Assembly (NCBI GenBank): GCA_946807835.1
Contig: OX327683.1
Span: forward strand, 1,121,001 to 1,185,000
DNA: 64,000 nt
Direction of reading: 5' to 3'
From: Ailanthus altissimus
Lineage: Eukaryota > Streptophyta > Magnoliopsida > Sapindales > Simaroubaceae
Part shown: in pieces, positions 1-10,555 of the stretch
Position numbering within the stretch: the stretch's first letter is position 1
How the letters are laid out: the number at the start of each line of letters is the position of its first letter
The notes under the pieces: generated by a model
Told to the model about the DNA's origin: nothing
Seen by the model: only the letters and a program-made list of their open reading frames with translations
Databases searched by the model: none
Position numbers and translations under genes: made by a program

Positions 1-1217
1 TACTTACATGGTTTAGCTTTTAGGTGGCAAGAGCGAGATTAAATTAATAATAAAATCAAGATGACCAAGCATTTGAGCTCATGTAGTGATGGTAAGTGGA
101 CTAGGTCATAGATGGGGTGGCAGCTACTTTCTCTATATAGAAGTATGAAATCTTTTCATTCTTGGCAAGTGAAATAAAACCCAGAGTTAAAGGCAAAACA
201 GAAGAGAAGGAATTAAGAAAAAGAAAAGAAAGAAAAGAAAAAGAAATAAAGGGAAATTAAAGGAAATGAATTTAGGGAGTTAGATTTATACTTAATAATT
301 TAGGGGTAATATCTTTGTAAAATTAGAATATTATTGTTTTAATTTTTATGATACACGTCGATATTAACAGTATATTTTTACACACTTTAATATAAGAGAA
401 ATATTAATAGTTGGTGCATCTTAAATTTCAGATCCAATTCAGTATTAACGCAGTTTTAGTGAATAGATAACTATACATAAATATATATATTTTTAATATA
501 GCAATTTATAAGTTAATTATATGTTATCATATTTATTCATAATATATTTTAAACAGATAAATATTTATGCAAAATTGCTTTTAAAATTTATTATAATATA
601 ATTTATAATTACGTTAAGTGCATAAATATTTATTTCAGAATAATTATTCTTCTATGATATTATATAATAGTAGTTTTTGAATCACTATATATGTACCATT
701 CCCTTTAGTATAGTTGATCTACGCATGCATTAGACTAGTTTAGTTTACTTTACTCGAGCGATACAACATTTTATCGGATTAGATTAGCTCATATTCTCTG
801 CTCTACTTGTACATGAGTTATTCTGTCAAATTAAACTAGTTTTTTCTCAGGTACAAGTTCAGTATAATTTTCAGTATTTACATAGTATATGTATTCCGAG
901 TTACGTTACATGTATTCATATTTAAAATAGATTTTATGACAGCTAACATGTTGGATTTTCAAATTCTTAATATTTTATCATGATTTTCAGTATTACCACA
1001 GATTTTTAAGACAGCATATGTTTTCAGTATAGTTTTATTAATTTTTCAATAGCCAATTTCATGATTACTTTATATTACAGATTTCAACATACATTATTTA
1101 TAATAATAATATTATTATTATTAGTAAAAGCTATTATTTACAATACATATAAAATATTTAATATTTTCATATTATGTCCATTTATTGAGCTACAAACTCA
1201 TTATTTTTCTATTTTTT
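1..1217. other. AT-rich intergenic DNA, no gene
   Basis: No coding region is supported. There is a purine-rich stretch at about 195-265 and AT-rich sequence elsewhere. The part from about 700 to 1217 could be an eroded LTR, because a stretch around 1180-1205 resembles the 'end of internal region' wording of gypsy LTRs further right, but I could not define its ends. Confidence 0.5.
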
Positions 1218-1229
1218 CATTGCAAAAAA

Positions 1230-1440
1230 AAGGTTTTAGTTATTAAAGTTTTTATGACAAAAATATACCGTTATAAGAATTTTATGATAGAATCTATCAT
1301 GATTTTATGCTATTTGTAATTCGTGATAGATTCTATCACAAATAGAATTTTATATTTCTATTACAAATATTTTATTACAAATTAATAATAAAATATATCA
1401 AGAAATAAATAACATAAATTAGTGATAGATATATTTTCTG
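1230..1440. repeat. Subterminal inverted-repeat cluster (TGATAGA/TCTATCA)
   Basis: Short inverted copies of TGATAGA and TCTATCA recur here, for example near 1283-1296 and 1326-1340, with related units to 1440. They are related to units near 8940-9010 at the opposite end of the proposed CACTA-like element. Such clusters bind transposase in known CACTA elements; that role is inferred here. Confidence 0.45.
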
Positions 1441-1699
1441 ATTATTTAATAAAAATTCATTAAATCTAATGTAAAAATTTAAAATAATGTCGTTTAATTT
1501 AAATTAAATTTTCTATCATAAATTTGTTATACATTTTATAACAAATTGATTATAGAATGTAAATAACATATGTTTTGAAAGATATAATTTCATATTATTT
1601 ATTAAATTTAACATGAAAACTCAGAACGATGTCATTTGATTTAAAATAAAATTTTTATCACAAATTAGAAATAGAATGACAAATTTGTATTTTATTTTA

Positions 1700-3960
1700 A
1701 ATATTATAAATGGTCCAAATCCAATTTAAATTTCAATGACATTAAGTGTTATAATTTCGATCTCAATTTTCAGTTTTAATCACGTTAAATGTTATAATTT
1801 TAATTTTAATTTTAATTAAGTTAAATGTAATAATTTTGATTTCAATTCGAATTTCAATTACATTAAAGTTATAATTCCAAATCCTATTTCAATTGTAATT
1901 ATGTTAAATTTTATAATTTTACATTCGATTTTAATTTCAATTATGTTAGTTGTTATAACTCCAATTTTAATGTTATAATTTCAAATTCAATTTAATTGTA
2001 AGTATGTTAAATGTTATAATTTCTATTCAAATTCGAATTTTAATTACGTTAAAAATTATAATTCTAATTTCAATTTCAATTCAATTACGTTAAATAATAT
2101 AATTTCAAATCCAATTTTAATTACGATAAATTTTATAATTCCAAACCTAATTTAATTCTGATAAAGTTAAATATTATAATTCTAAATCTAATTCAAATTT
2201 TAATTACGTTAAATATTATAATTTTTAATCTAATTTTAATTTTAATTATGTTAAATTTTATAATTTTGAATCCAATTCCAATCTATTACATTAAATACAA
2301 TTAAATTTTAATTACGTTAAATATTATAATTTCGATTTCAATTCGAATTTCAATTACGTTAAAAATTATAATTCTAAATTCAAATTCAATTTTAATATGT
2401 TAAGTGTTATAATTTCAATTTTAATTTTAATTATATTAAAAGTTATAATTCTGAATCTAATTTTAATTTTAATTATGTTAAATATTATAATTTTGAATCC
2501 AATTTTAATTATGTTAGGTATTATAATTTCGAATCTAATTTAATTTTAATTTCATTAAATGTTATAATTTCAATTCGAATTCGAATTTAAATTATATTAA
2601 AGTTGTAATTTTAAATCTAATTTCAATTATAATAACTATTATAAATTTGATTCTAATTTGAATTTCAATAACGCAAAAAGTTATAATTCCAATTCCGAAT
2701 CCAATTTTAATTTTAATTACGTTAATTGTTATAATTTCAATCTCAATTTAATTTCAATTAAGTTAAATGTAATAATTTCGAGCCTAATTTTAATTATATT
2801 AAATATTATAATTCAGAATTTAATTTAATTTTAATTACGTTAAATGTTATAATTTCGATTCTAATTCGAATTTCAATTACGTAAAAATTTATAATTCCAA
2901 ATCTAATTTCAATTAAATTAAATATTATAATTTTGAATCTAATTTTAATTTTAATTTCAATTATATTAATGTTATAGCTCTGAATCTAATTTTAATTTTA
3001 ATTACATTAAATGTTACAATTTCAAATCCAATTTTAATTATGTTAAATATTATAATTCCGATTCCAATTCGAATTTCAATTATACTAAAAGTTGTAATTT
3101 CAAATCTAATTTCAATTTCAGTTAAATTAAATATTATAGTTTCAATTTCAATTTTAATTTTAATTAAGTTAAATGTAATAATTTTGAATCTATTTTGAAT
3201 TATATTAAATGCTATAATTTTAAATTCAATTAATTTTAATTACGTTAAATGTTATAATTTTAATTCCAATTCGAATTTTAATTACGTTAAATGTAATAAT
3301 TCTAATTTCAATTTCAATTTCAATTTCAATTATGTTAAATGTTTTAATTTCGAATATAATTTTAATTTCAATTACGTTAAATGTTATAATTTCGAATATA
3401 ATTTTAATTTCAATTACGTTAAATGTTATAATTTTGAATAGAATTTTAATTTTAAGTACGTTAAATATTATAATTTTGAATCCAATTTAATTTTAGTTAT
3501 AATAAATGTTATAATTCTAATTCTTATTCTAATTTTAATTACATTAAAAGTTATAATTTCAAATTCAATTTTAATTTTAATTTCGATTACATTAAATATT
3601 ACAATTTCAATTACAATTTTAATTTTAACTAAGTTAAATATAATAATTTCAATTCCAATAAATTTTAATTACATTCAAAGTTATAATTTCGAATCCAATT
3701 TTAATTTTGATTACATTAATTATTATAATTTCACATTTGATTTCAATTTCGATTATGTTAATTGTTACAATTGCAATTGTAATTCTAATTTTAATGTTAT
3801 AATTTTGAATCCAATATAATTTTAATTACGTTTTGATTTTAATTTAAATTTTAATTACATTAAAATTTATTATTTCAATTATAAATATAATGTAATTAAT
3901 TATGATTTTAATTGTAATTATAATTATAACAAGTTTAACTATTGTTTACAAATACAATTT
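1700..3960. repeat. 2.2-kb degenerate AT-rich minisatellite
   Basis: A core close to TTACGTTAAATGTTATAATT recurs about every 40-65 bp across the whole interval. The cores are separated by variable runs of hexamer-like AATTTY units (AATTTC, AATTTT, AATTCG). Length differences between units come mostly from the number of these short units, so there are two repeat levels. The array is free of long ORFs and lies between the left end of the CACTA-like element and its captured gene fragments. Confidence 0.85.
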
Positions 3961-4129
3961 AAGTAGTATTAAAATTAAATTACAATTAAAAAAGTCGAAT
4001 AATTTTAAAATATAAAATAATTATTGAGAATATTTTAAAAGATGAAGTGGTGAAGAAGAAAAAAAATTTAATATAAATTATTATTTTTTAAAAAAGATTA
4101 ATTAGAAATAGAAAAAAAGAGGAAAAATA

Positions 4130-4542
4130 TTTCCCCCGAGCAAAAGTCGTCGTTTTGGGAGCCTGAAGAAAAATTAAGTCCCCGAAAACGTCGCCATTTG
4201 TTTTGAGGGTTAGATAAAATAAAACCTTAAAAGCGTGAACCAACTATGTTTTGCACTTTAGCTCTTAACAAAAGGCTGGTTTTCGTCTCCTTTATTTTGA
4301 ATTACATCTGTGAACTGTGAACTACCGATTCCCAAATCCCGCGTCTCCTCCGTTTTGTGTTTCGTTTTCACGCGTCTCCTCCATTCCAACTCTGTCATTT
4401 TGTGATTCATCACATTTCGTTTTCACTACTATCAAAATCTCAATTTCTGTTCCCTCTAAAAATTCTTCCTCAAACATACTTCTCTCTTATCTCTCTCTCC
4501 GTCTCACAATATCCACAAAAAATTAAAAAAAAAACCCTAAAA
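4130..4542 (+). promoter_or_regulatory. Captured promoter/5' leader of an RRM gene
   Basis: This is less AT-rich than its surroundings. It ends in a CT-rich leader (about 4485-4510) and an A-rich stretch with a telo-box-like AAACCCTAA just before the ATG at 4543. That architecture is typical of 5' UTRs of highly expressed plant translation and RNA-binding genes. It fits being copied together with the RRM coding start that follows. Promoter activity is inferred. Confidence 0.45.
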
Positions 4543-4608
4543 ATGGATTCAGATTAGGGGAAGCTATACATTGGCGGGATTTCATAGGAGTCAAACGAGG
4601 ACAAGCTA
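4543..4608 (+). pseudogene. hnRNP-type RRM protein, N-terminal fragment
   Basis: Reading from the ATG gives MDSD, stop, GKLYIGGIS, stop, ESNEDKL. Plant hnRNP-like proteins with two RRMs (heterogeneous nuclear ribonucleoprotein 1 / RNP1 type) begin with this motif, including the RNP2-like hexamer (LYIGGI). The first stop (TAG at 4555) replaces an expected Gln and the second (TAG at 4585) an expected Trp; both are single transitions. Homology stops abruptly after EDKL at about 4608, so only the first 22 codons are present, a capture or deletion boundary. The following 200 bases (4609-4800) have raised GC content but I do not recognise them. The fragment cannot encode a working RNA-binding protein. 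Confidence 0.7.
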
Positions 4609-5591
4609 GTCACCCGTTTGAAGGCCGAGTCGACCTGGGATTGAGTCGAAGGCTGCAGTACCCACTTGAGGACAAGGGAAGGCGCTGGAAGACTCCCATT
4701 TCCTGCATTCGCGTTTGATTTTGTGCATTGCTCTCGGTGTTTGATCCCCTTTACAGCCTACAGTGAGTTTATCGCCGTCCAATTGCTCCAATTCTAAGAA
4801 GCTGCAACGTCTTTTTCTGGTTTTTTGCTATTAATTGGACTGTGGAATTCTTGCATGTTGGTTTTTTTTTTTTTTAGGGGGGGTGTGGGGGTGTTGTTTT
4901 AGCTTCGAATCTAGTCTTGTTCACTACATGTTGTTTTTGGTTTCTGCACTTTTGCTCCGATGCTGATCATGAAATTTTCAATAGCCTCTTGGAATTTTTA
5001 TGGTATAAAATTCGTTTCCTCTTTCTGTTACTGCTATTACTTGTAAATTTATATACTGATCATGAATTATTTGTGTGAAAAAATTAAGGCTAAGCATATA
5101 AAAAAATTAAGGAACCCTTTTAGTACAAAGTGTTGTGGTTTTGAAGTCACCGCTCGCGTAATCTGGATGTTTCATTATAAGGTGAAAGCGATGGGTGTTT
5201 AATTACACTTATTTGCAGAGTAAAAATAATGTTTATCAGATATTTTACTGGTTATGTTTCCAAAGCTAGTAAAAGCACCTTTTATGCCATGGACCTCAAG
5301 TTCATTCAATATTCTAATGGCAAGAATTTTCTTGGAATGATATTGATTATCATTCTGTTTTAGGGTGCTTTTGTTGAGAATACTATTGATTATCATTCTT
5401 TCCTTTTTTTAAAAATTTATTTTCCTTTGTAAGATTGGAAGAACAAGATTAAATTATATGCGGCATTTTGTTCCTTAAGGTATTTGTGTTTATTGATTTT
5501 TTTGTGTCTATGGTTATTTTAACATATAAAACACGAACAAATTATGTTTGACAAAATGTCCCAATCACTTTTCTGTCTTACTTTTTTCCAG

Positions 5592-5870
5592 GGCAATGTA
5601 TTTGTGCAACTACTTTGCTCAATTCAATACTGGATAGTTAGAGAAAATGCTGATGGTGCATTTTATGAGTTGCAAGACCCCAAAGAGCAGATCCAGACTT
5701 ATGTTTTTGATGTTGTATTCCGTATCATCTTTTAAACTAGATACCTCTTCCAATTCTGCATATTGTTTGTTTTCTTAGTGGTCCGTGCTCTTGTTCCACG
5801 AATGACATTGGATGAGCTCTTTAAATAAAAAGGTGAAGTTGCTAAAGCTGTTTTGGAGGAACTTGAGAAG
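5592..5870 (+). pseudogene. HIR (hypersensitive-induced reaction, SPFH/prohibitin-type) protein fragment, two exons
   Basis: Two consecutive exons of a plant HIR gene. The first (5592 to about 5717) follows a TTCCAG acceptor and encodes a segment with NVFVQLLCSIQY and ENADGAFYELQDPKEQIQ. The second (5779-5870) follows a TTAG acceptor, encodes RALVPRMTLDELF, and ends in LEELEK at a GTAAG donor. HIR proteins are membrane-associated SPFH proteins of plant immunity, about 285 residues long; only the central part of the SPFH domain is here. It is broken by a TAA stop at 5826 where the family has Gln, next to a Glu-to-Lys change, and by an unclear donor after the first exon. Upstream and downstream exons are absent, which fits a captured fragment. 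Confidence 0.8.
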
Positions 5871-6129
5871 GTAAGCAGATTACTATAGTGCAGTGTTTAC
5901 TGATTAATAAAAGTTGCATTGTTGCATCTTTTGCCTTTTATTTTACATTTCCTTTTCCATGATAACTTGTTTCTTTTTTGTTTTCCATTTCAATTTTTTG
6001 AGTTGCTGGTAAACATATACATGCTTTTGCTTCTCATGTTCTGAACTTTGCCAGTTAGGAGTACGCTACATGTGGCTAATTACCATTCTAAAAGGAAATG
6101 ATAGGAGTAGCATAAGATGAGAGATCTGG

Positions 6130-6333
6130 AGCATTCATGAACTTGGGAAGCCTTACAGATCAAAAAAGTTGGATTGATGATTGATAAACAGACAGCTTGT
6201 AAGTTTTTGAAGCAGATTCTAAAAGAATTATCTTACCTGCATGACCAAGGGATAATTAGTCAGGATCTCCGTATAGACAACATACTTTTAGACCAATCCA
6301 TGAACAACATAAAAATAAGTGATTTTGGTCTTG
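6130..6333 (+). pseudogene. Protein kinase catalytic-loop fragment (MAPKKK-like)
   Basis: The segment encodes, with frame damage at its start, a hinge-like FMNLGSLTD, then ACKFLKQILKELSYLHDQG, then a catalytic loop ISQDLRIDNILLD and the metal-binding DFG motif, ending at a proper GTAAG donor directly after DFGL. The HRD of active kinases reads SQD, so the catalytic His and Arg are lost. The pattern before the loop fits plant MEKK-type MAPKKKs best, but the NILLD spelling also occurs in receptor-like kinases. N-lobe and C-lobe exons are missing. It is on the same strand as the RRM, HIR and eL22 fragments. Confidence 0.6.
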
Positions 6334-6559
6334 GTAAGTTTTGTTTCAATGGTAAAATGATAAAAAAATTCTATTTCTTGTGTAGGATATTTCTCTTATA
6401 CGTCTGTTATTTTACTTTTGCAACAAAGATGTATAAGGAGGACAAAATTCTATTTCTTGAGTGCATATGCGTATTCTTCTTTGTAAGGACTACTAGAGAT
6501 ATAGGTATAGATGCTGCTGGTTTAAATTTTTTTGTTTCACCACAGCAAGGAATGTTCTA

Positions 6560-8447
6560 GGCTCATAATTCAAACCATCAAAATGAGTTCTATTTTTTTT
6601 TGGTTGCTTGAAATGAAATTTGAGCTAATTGTTTGCATTTTGCAAATTTCTACCTTGGAAAAATAGTCTGGATAAAAATCATCTAATAACAATGTGTTCT
6701 TTTTATACATGACCTGTACTTGGGTAGAAACATGACCTGTAAGCATACATTTCATACAATTTCAGCTTCAACTTATTGCATTATGATTGAGATATAGGTA
6801 ATTTTTAGGCTTTAAAGGCAGATATTATGTTATACTCGCACTACGTACTTGAACATAAAAGATGCATTTCAAGTTCTGTTGGATTTAGTGCATGTTACAT
6901 AGCTATAAATTCAACTTTTCCTATGAATTTCATGTAGGTAACTGATTATTAATTCAAAGCTAAATTATTGAACTAATTCTATCTTTGCCAAACTTGCTGC
7001 ATATGCACGTTTTTGGCAATATTATTGTGAAAGAATAAGAAGACTTAGTAGCACAACATCTGTTTAACTATGTTTATGTTTTCAAATTGCATATGCCAAA
7101 TATATGGTAGCAGACTGTCTGGAAAAGAGCTCAGTTAAATAATCATTTTAACTCAGAAAACTCATAACTTAAAAGGTCCAACAGTAGTATTAAACTTTAA
7201 CATGTCCTCATAAGGCTAGACTTCTGTGGACATGGTTGTCCCATAGACTAAAGACTAGTACAAATAGAAAAAAGGAAATGCAACTTTTAGATTCGAGCAC
7301 AAGATCTCTATAACAAGCTGAACTCACATTTTATAACTTTTTTTAAAAAAAAAAAGAACAAAAGAAAAAGAAAAAGAAATTAAAGGAAATTGCTTTGAGC
7401 CCTCATATTATGTTACTTTTAGACTTGAATCTGGGATATTATTGTTTTGGTTATTTTAGAATTTTCTTTGACCATGTTTTAAATGGTACTTGCAATTGTT
7501 TTAAGTATGATCGCTACCAATTTCACCTAGACTTTAGTAAAATAATCCAGTCTCTGTATGGACATGAATATTGGGCGGGTATATGAAAGTTTGAAGAACA
7601 CAAGTTGTTGCTGGGACTTGTTGGTTTTTAGATTTGAAATAGCATGCTATATGTTCGATAAAATGTCTCTGAATGAACAGGACTTATTGGATTGCCTTTC
7701 TCCACTTTCCCACTTCCAAAATAGGAAACATCAGTGCAAAATCAAATTTGCTTTTTCTATTTCTCAATTCTCTACCCCTCACCAGAAATAGAGCAACTGA
7801 ACTCAATCATATTCACAGCAGGAACAACAGCCATTTTTCTGCAGAATAAAAAAGAGAAAATATATAAATCAACACTCAACAATATATAAATAAGATAGGA
7901 CCTCTCTCTGTAAATTCCTATATGTCTTTTTATTTTATTATTTATTTTAATTTAATTTTGCTCTTTTTTATTTCTTAGATCTTTATCAGCTAGTTAGATG
8001 CTGATGAAGGTTTAGAATTTGATTGTTTTGGTACACACATATACAGTTCTTATGAAGATAATAAGCTAACTAATAACCTTTAAATTTTTTATATACTTGA
8101 AAAGAGATTTTGTATGCATGTATCTTGTCATCTTTTTCACCATTAATTGAACATTTTGTTGTAATTGTGGTAGAGATATTAGTATTGCTCGTATCTTAGT
8201 AGTTTCAGATTATTTTTCATATATTTTCTTTTATTAGCTGTGTTTTTGAATTGTCCGTAGCATTTGTTGGCACAATCAGTAAATTCCTTTCAAGCATTAG
8301 TCAATGCATTAGTCAGTTTATTGATCTAGTTGATGAGCCTCAAAACTTGCAATGCGATCATTTTTTTTCCCTTGGATACAATATGTTAATCTTTACCTTT
8401 GTAATTGGTTTGTATTAAGTGTATTTTTATAGTGTTAGACGGCATTT
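6560..8447. other. Unassigned interior of the CACTA-like element
   Basis: AT-rich, intron-like sequence between the kinase and eL22 fragments. Short reading frames near 7395-7790 match no family I recognise, although introns or further unrecognised gene fragments are possible. Confidence 0.4.
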
Positions 8448-8470
8448 TTAACAATGCACACCACGTGTTT

Positions 8471-8702
8471 GAAGCTCTCGTTGGGTTTTGTGACTGAAAA
8501 GAATAAATCTAGGGGTAACTTTTAGAATTTCATTGTTTTTTAAGTATCTCAAGTATCTGACAAAGAAGCACTCGGAAGAAACGAAATGTGAGATGTTGGC
8601 TTTGGGTAATTGCTTCAAATATAGACCAAAGTGTCTGATTTCGCTTTGAGTGATTTGTTTTGCTTCAAACAAAGAACGAAGTACTTGAAGAAATATAATA
8701 TG
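8471..8702 (+). pseudogene. Ribosomal protein eL22 (RPL22) fragment, rearranged
   Basis: From 8471 the DNA follows the C-terminal half of the 60S protein eL22: a VTEKNK segment, then KYLKYLTKKH, then, after small indels, the bases for a VIASN-like stretch and more. At 8661-8702 two further short pieces corresponding to ASNKDR-like and KYLKKYN-like codons occur in a different order, so the copy is scrambled or partly duplicated. No frame is open through it. It lacks the N-terminal half and the acidic C-terminus. Recognition rests on nucleotide-level resemblance to the KYLKYLTKK region and its continuation. Confidence 0.6.
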
Positions 8703-8879
8703 AAAAAAATTTAGTTTCTATGTTGAATTGTAATTCGCCTATTGGTATATTTATTATATTAACACAATGCTTTGAATGTTATGTTAATGATTTTATTGAA
8801 TATAACAATTTTGAAATATTTATAAATTAAATTATGTTTTGTTATTTAGAGTTATAATTAAATTAAAATATTTATAATA

Positions 8880-9262
8880 TTATTATATATATAATCAATA
8901 GATATCGTATAATATATATATTATATGCATATAAAAAAATTGATTTTATGATAAAATTCTGTCACTAATTGTTAATACACTTCTATCACTAATTATTAAT
9001 ACACATCCATCATAAAATGGTAATACAATATTCAAATTGACGATATTATCATTTCATCATATGCCACATAAGCTGGTACTTAATCCTCCACGCGCTGAAC
9101 AATATGCCATACGGGATTGAATATAGTCTACCATAGAAGTTTAGTTATATAAGTTTTTTATAACAAAACTCATTTATTACAGATTGGTGATAAGATTTTT
9201 TTTATCCCAGATTGTTAAGGTGTAAAATTTTTTTTATAACAAAAGTATTTTTTTTAGTAGTG
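8880..9262. repeat. Right subterminal region and terminus of the CACTA-like element
   Basis: Repeated ATNACTNNTTATCACTAATT-like units at 8940-9010 are followed by TTTTTTATAAC units at about 9155-9250 and the terminal TTTAGTAGTG at 9253-9262. The last bases are the reverse complement of CACTACTAAA, the standard CACTA start. Confidence 0.55.
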
Positions 9263-9479
9263 GTTTTAAGTTGACATAAGATTTTGTATAATGTGATATA
9301 ATTTTTTTATTTTGAGTTTGGCACATTACACGTATAATTATATTAATTATTATATTTTATACATTTATATACATTGTATATTTTTGTTAAAGCATGTAAT
9401 CTCATTTTATCATATATTATAAATATAAATATGTTAGTTTTATGTTATTGTAAGATCACTTTTAAGAAGAGCTCAGATC

Positions 9480-10550
9480 AGGTACTATCAATAATTTCTT
9501 AATTTTAAGTTTAGAAAAATTTAAATATCTCAAATTTATCAACTTCTAAAACCTTAACAATTGATCTTTCCTGTGCTACACTTACAATGAACACACTCAA
9601 ACATGTTAATTTACTAAATAGCTCTAATATGATACTATTCGACAATGAACAATCAATAATAAGGCTACGTCATTTTTTTTGCCCTATAAATGAAATTTCC
9701 TATAAAAGTTTTAATATTGAATAAAAAACCTTGTCACCATAAGATTCTTTCAACGATTCATCATTACTATTGACTTTTATCGTAACACATTCTTGCACTA
9801 TATGATGCATCTTGCAACTTATAATAACATTATCATTATCTATGTTTTTTTTTAAATTCATGAAAAAAAAGACCGTGTAACTAAGATGTAGAAATATTTT
9901 TATCCAATCATCTTCATTTCTTGGTTTTATTTTGCGTTAAAATAACTTTGTGCCATCTATAATTTAATTAATTTATCTTTACTAATTTGGTAGACTTTTA
10001 AAAAAAATAACACAATATTGAAAACAACATTTTACCATAGAGGGCAAATTATTATAACTTAACAATAAAAGGCCTAGAATATCTTGCTCCAACTCTTCTA
10101 ATTCTCAAAACTCACTATTTAAGATAGTTTGCCACTCTTGTGTATGTTTAGAGCGCAAAAGACTCCTAATTGTCTTCACAGCCAAAGGTTTGCCCTTACA
10201 CTTGTCTACAATTAGTCGACTAATTTTTTCTAATTTTTCACATTCCTCACTACACTGGTCAAAAAATGCTAATTGCTTAAAAATGACCAACATCTTTCTT
10301 CATGCAATACCTCGACGGTATAATGTCACGATCAGTTGATCCCATCATGTGCGTAATTGCTTTTTTATGCATTGTGATCAAAATCTTACTTCCTTGGCAC
10401 ATATTCTTTAAAAAATAGTATAAATTTTCAAACCTAGAAAAATTTTCATTCCCCGTATTATTTAAGACAAAACATTTCTTTTCTATAATAAGTTTTTCAA
10501 TATATTGTGTGAGAGTGGATCTCTTGAAGATTTATAGTAGAACCTTTTAG
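9480..10550 (-). pseudogene. CC-NBS-LRR resistance gene, piece 3 (NB-ARC rear half to start of LRR)
   Basis: Read on the minus strand from the inserted LTR: LTQYIEKLI and a degenerate kinase-2 stretch (EKKCFVLNN in place of the VLDDVW type), then kinase-3 as GSKILIT, MMGSTD, LAFFDQ, and the GLPLA-type box as CKGKPLAVKTI at about 10180. Further left come an MHD-type motif (CKMHHIVQ, about 9790) and a first LRR-like stretch (CSLSNSIILELFSKLTCL, about 9610-9660), fading out near 9480. Frameshifts and stops separate these blocks. The order and spacing are those of an RGA-type CNL. Only the start of the LRR survives. Confidence 0.85.
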
Positions 10551-10555
10551 AGCTT

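Larger units (their letters stand above)
1218..9262. mobile_element. Decayed CACTA-like DNA transposon carrying host gene fragments
   Basis: The right end reads, on the reverse strand, CACTACT followed by eight A, TAC, TTTT and GTTAT. The left end at 1218 reads CATTGC, eight A, GG, TTTT, AGTTAT. That is the same order of blocks, so these look like eroded terminal inverted repeats of the CACTA superfamily. Subterminal sequence repeats TGATAGA/TCTATCA on the left (about 1283-1430) and TTCTATCACTAATT-like units on the right (about 8950-9010), as such elements do. The 3-bp flanks do not match (TTT left, GTT right), and no transposase is visible, so the element would be non-autonomous. Inside are a minisatellite and fragments of four host genes, all plus strand. 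The alternative is an unrelated cluster of pseudogenes next to a CACTA end at 9262. Confidence 0.5.

Noticed and set aside
4317..4557. Two overlapping plus-strand frames rich in Ser and Phe
   Set aside because: They cover the CT-rich 5' leader of the RRM fragment; the second only becomes coding-like at its last four codons (MDSD).
4606..4791. A 61-codon minus-strand frame
   Set aside because: No family match; it is opposite an unassigned exon- or leader-like segment on the plus strand.
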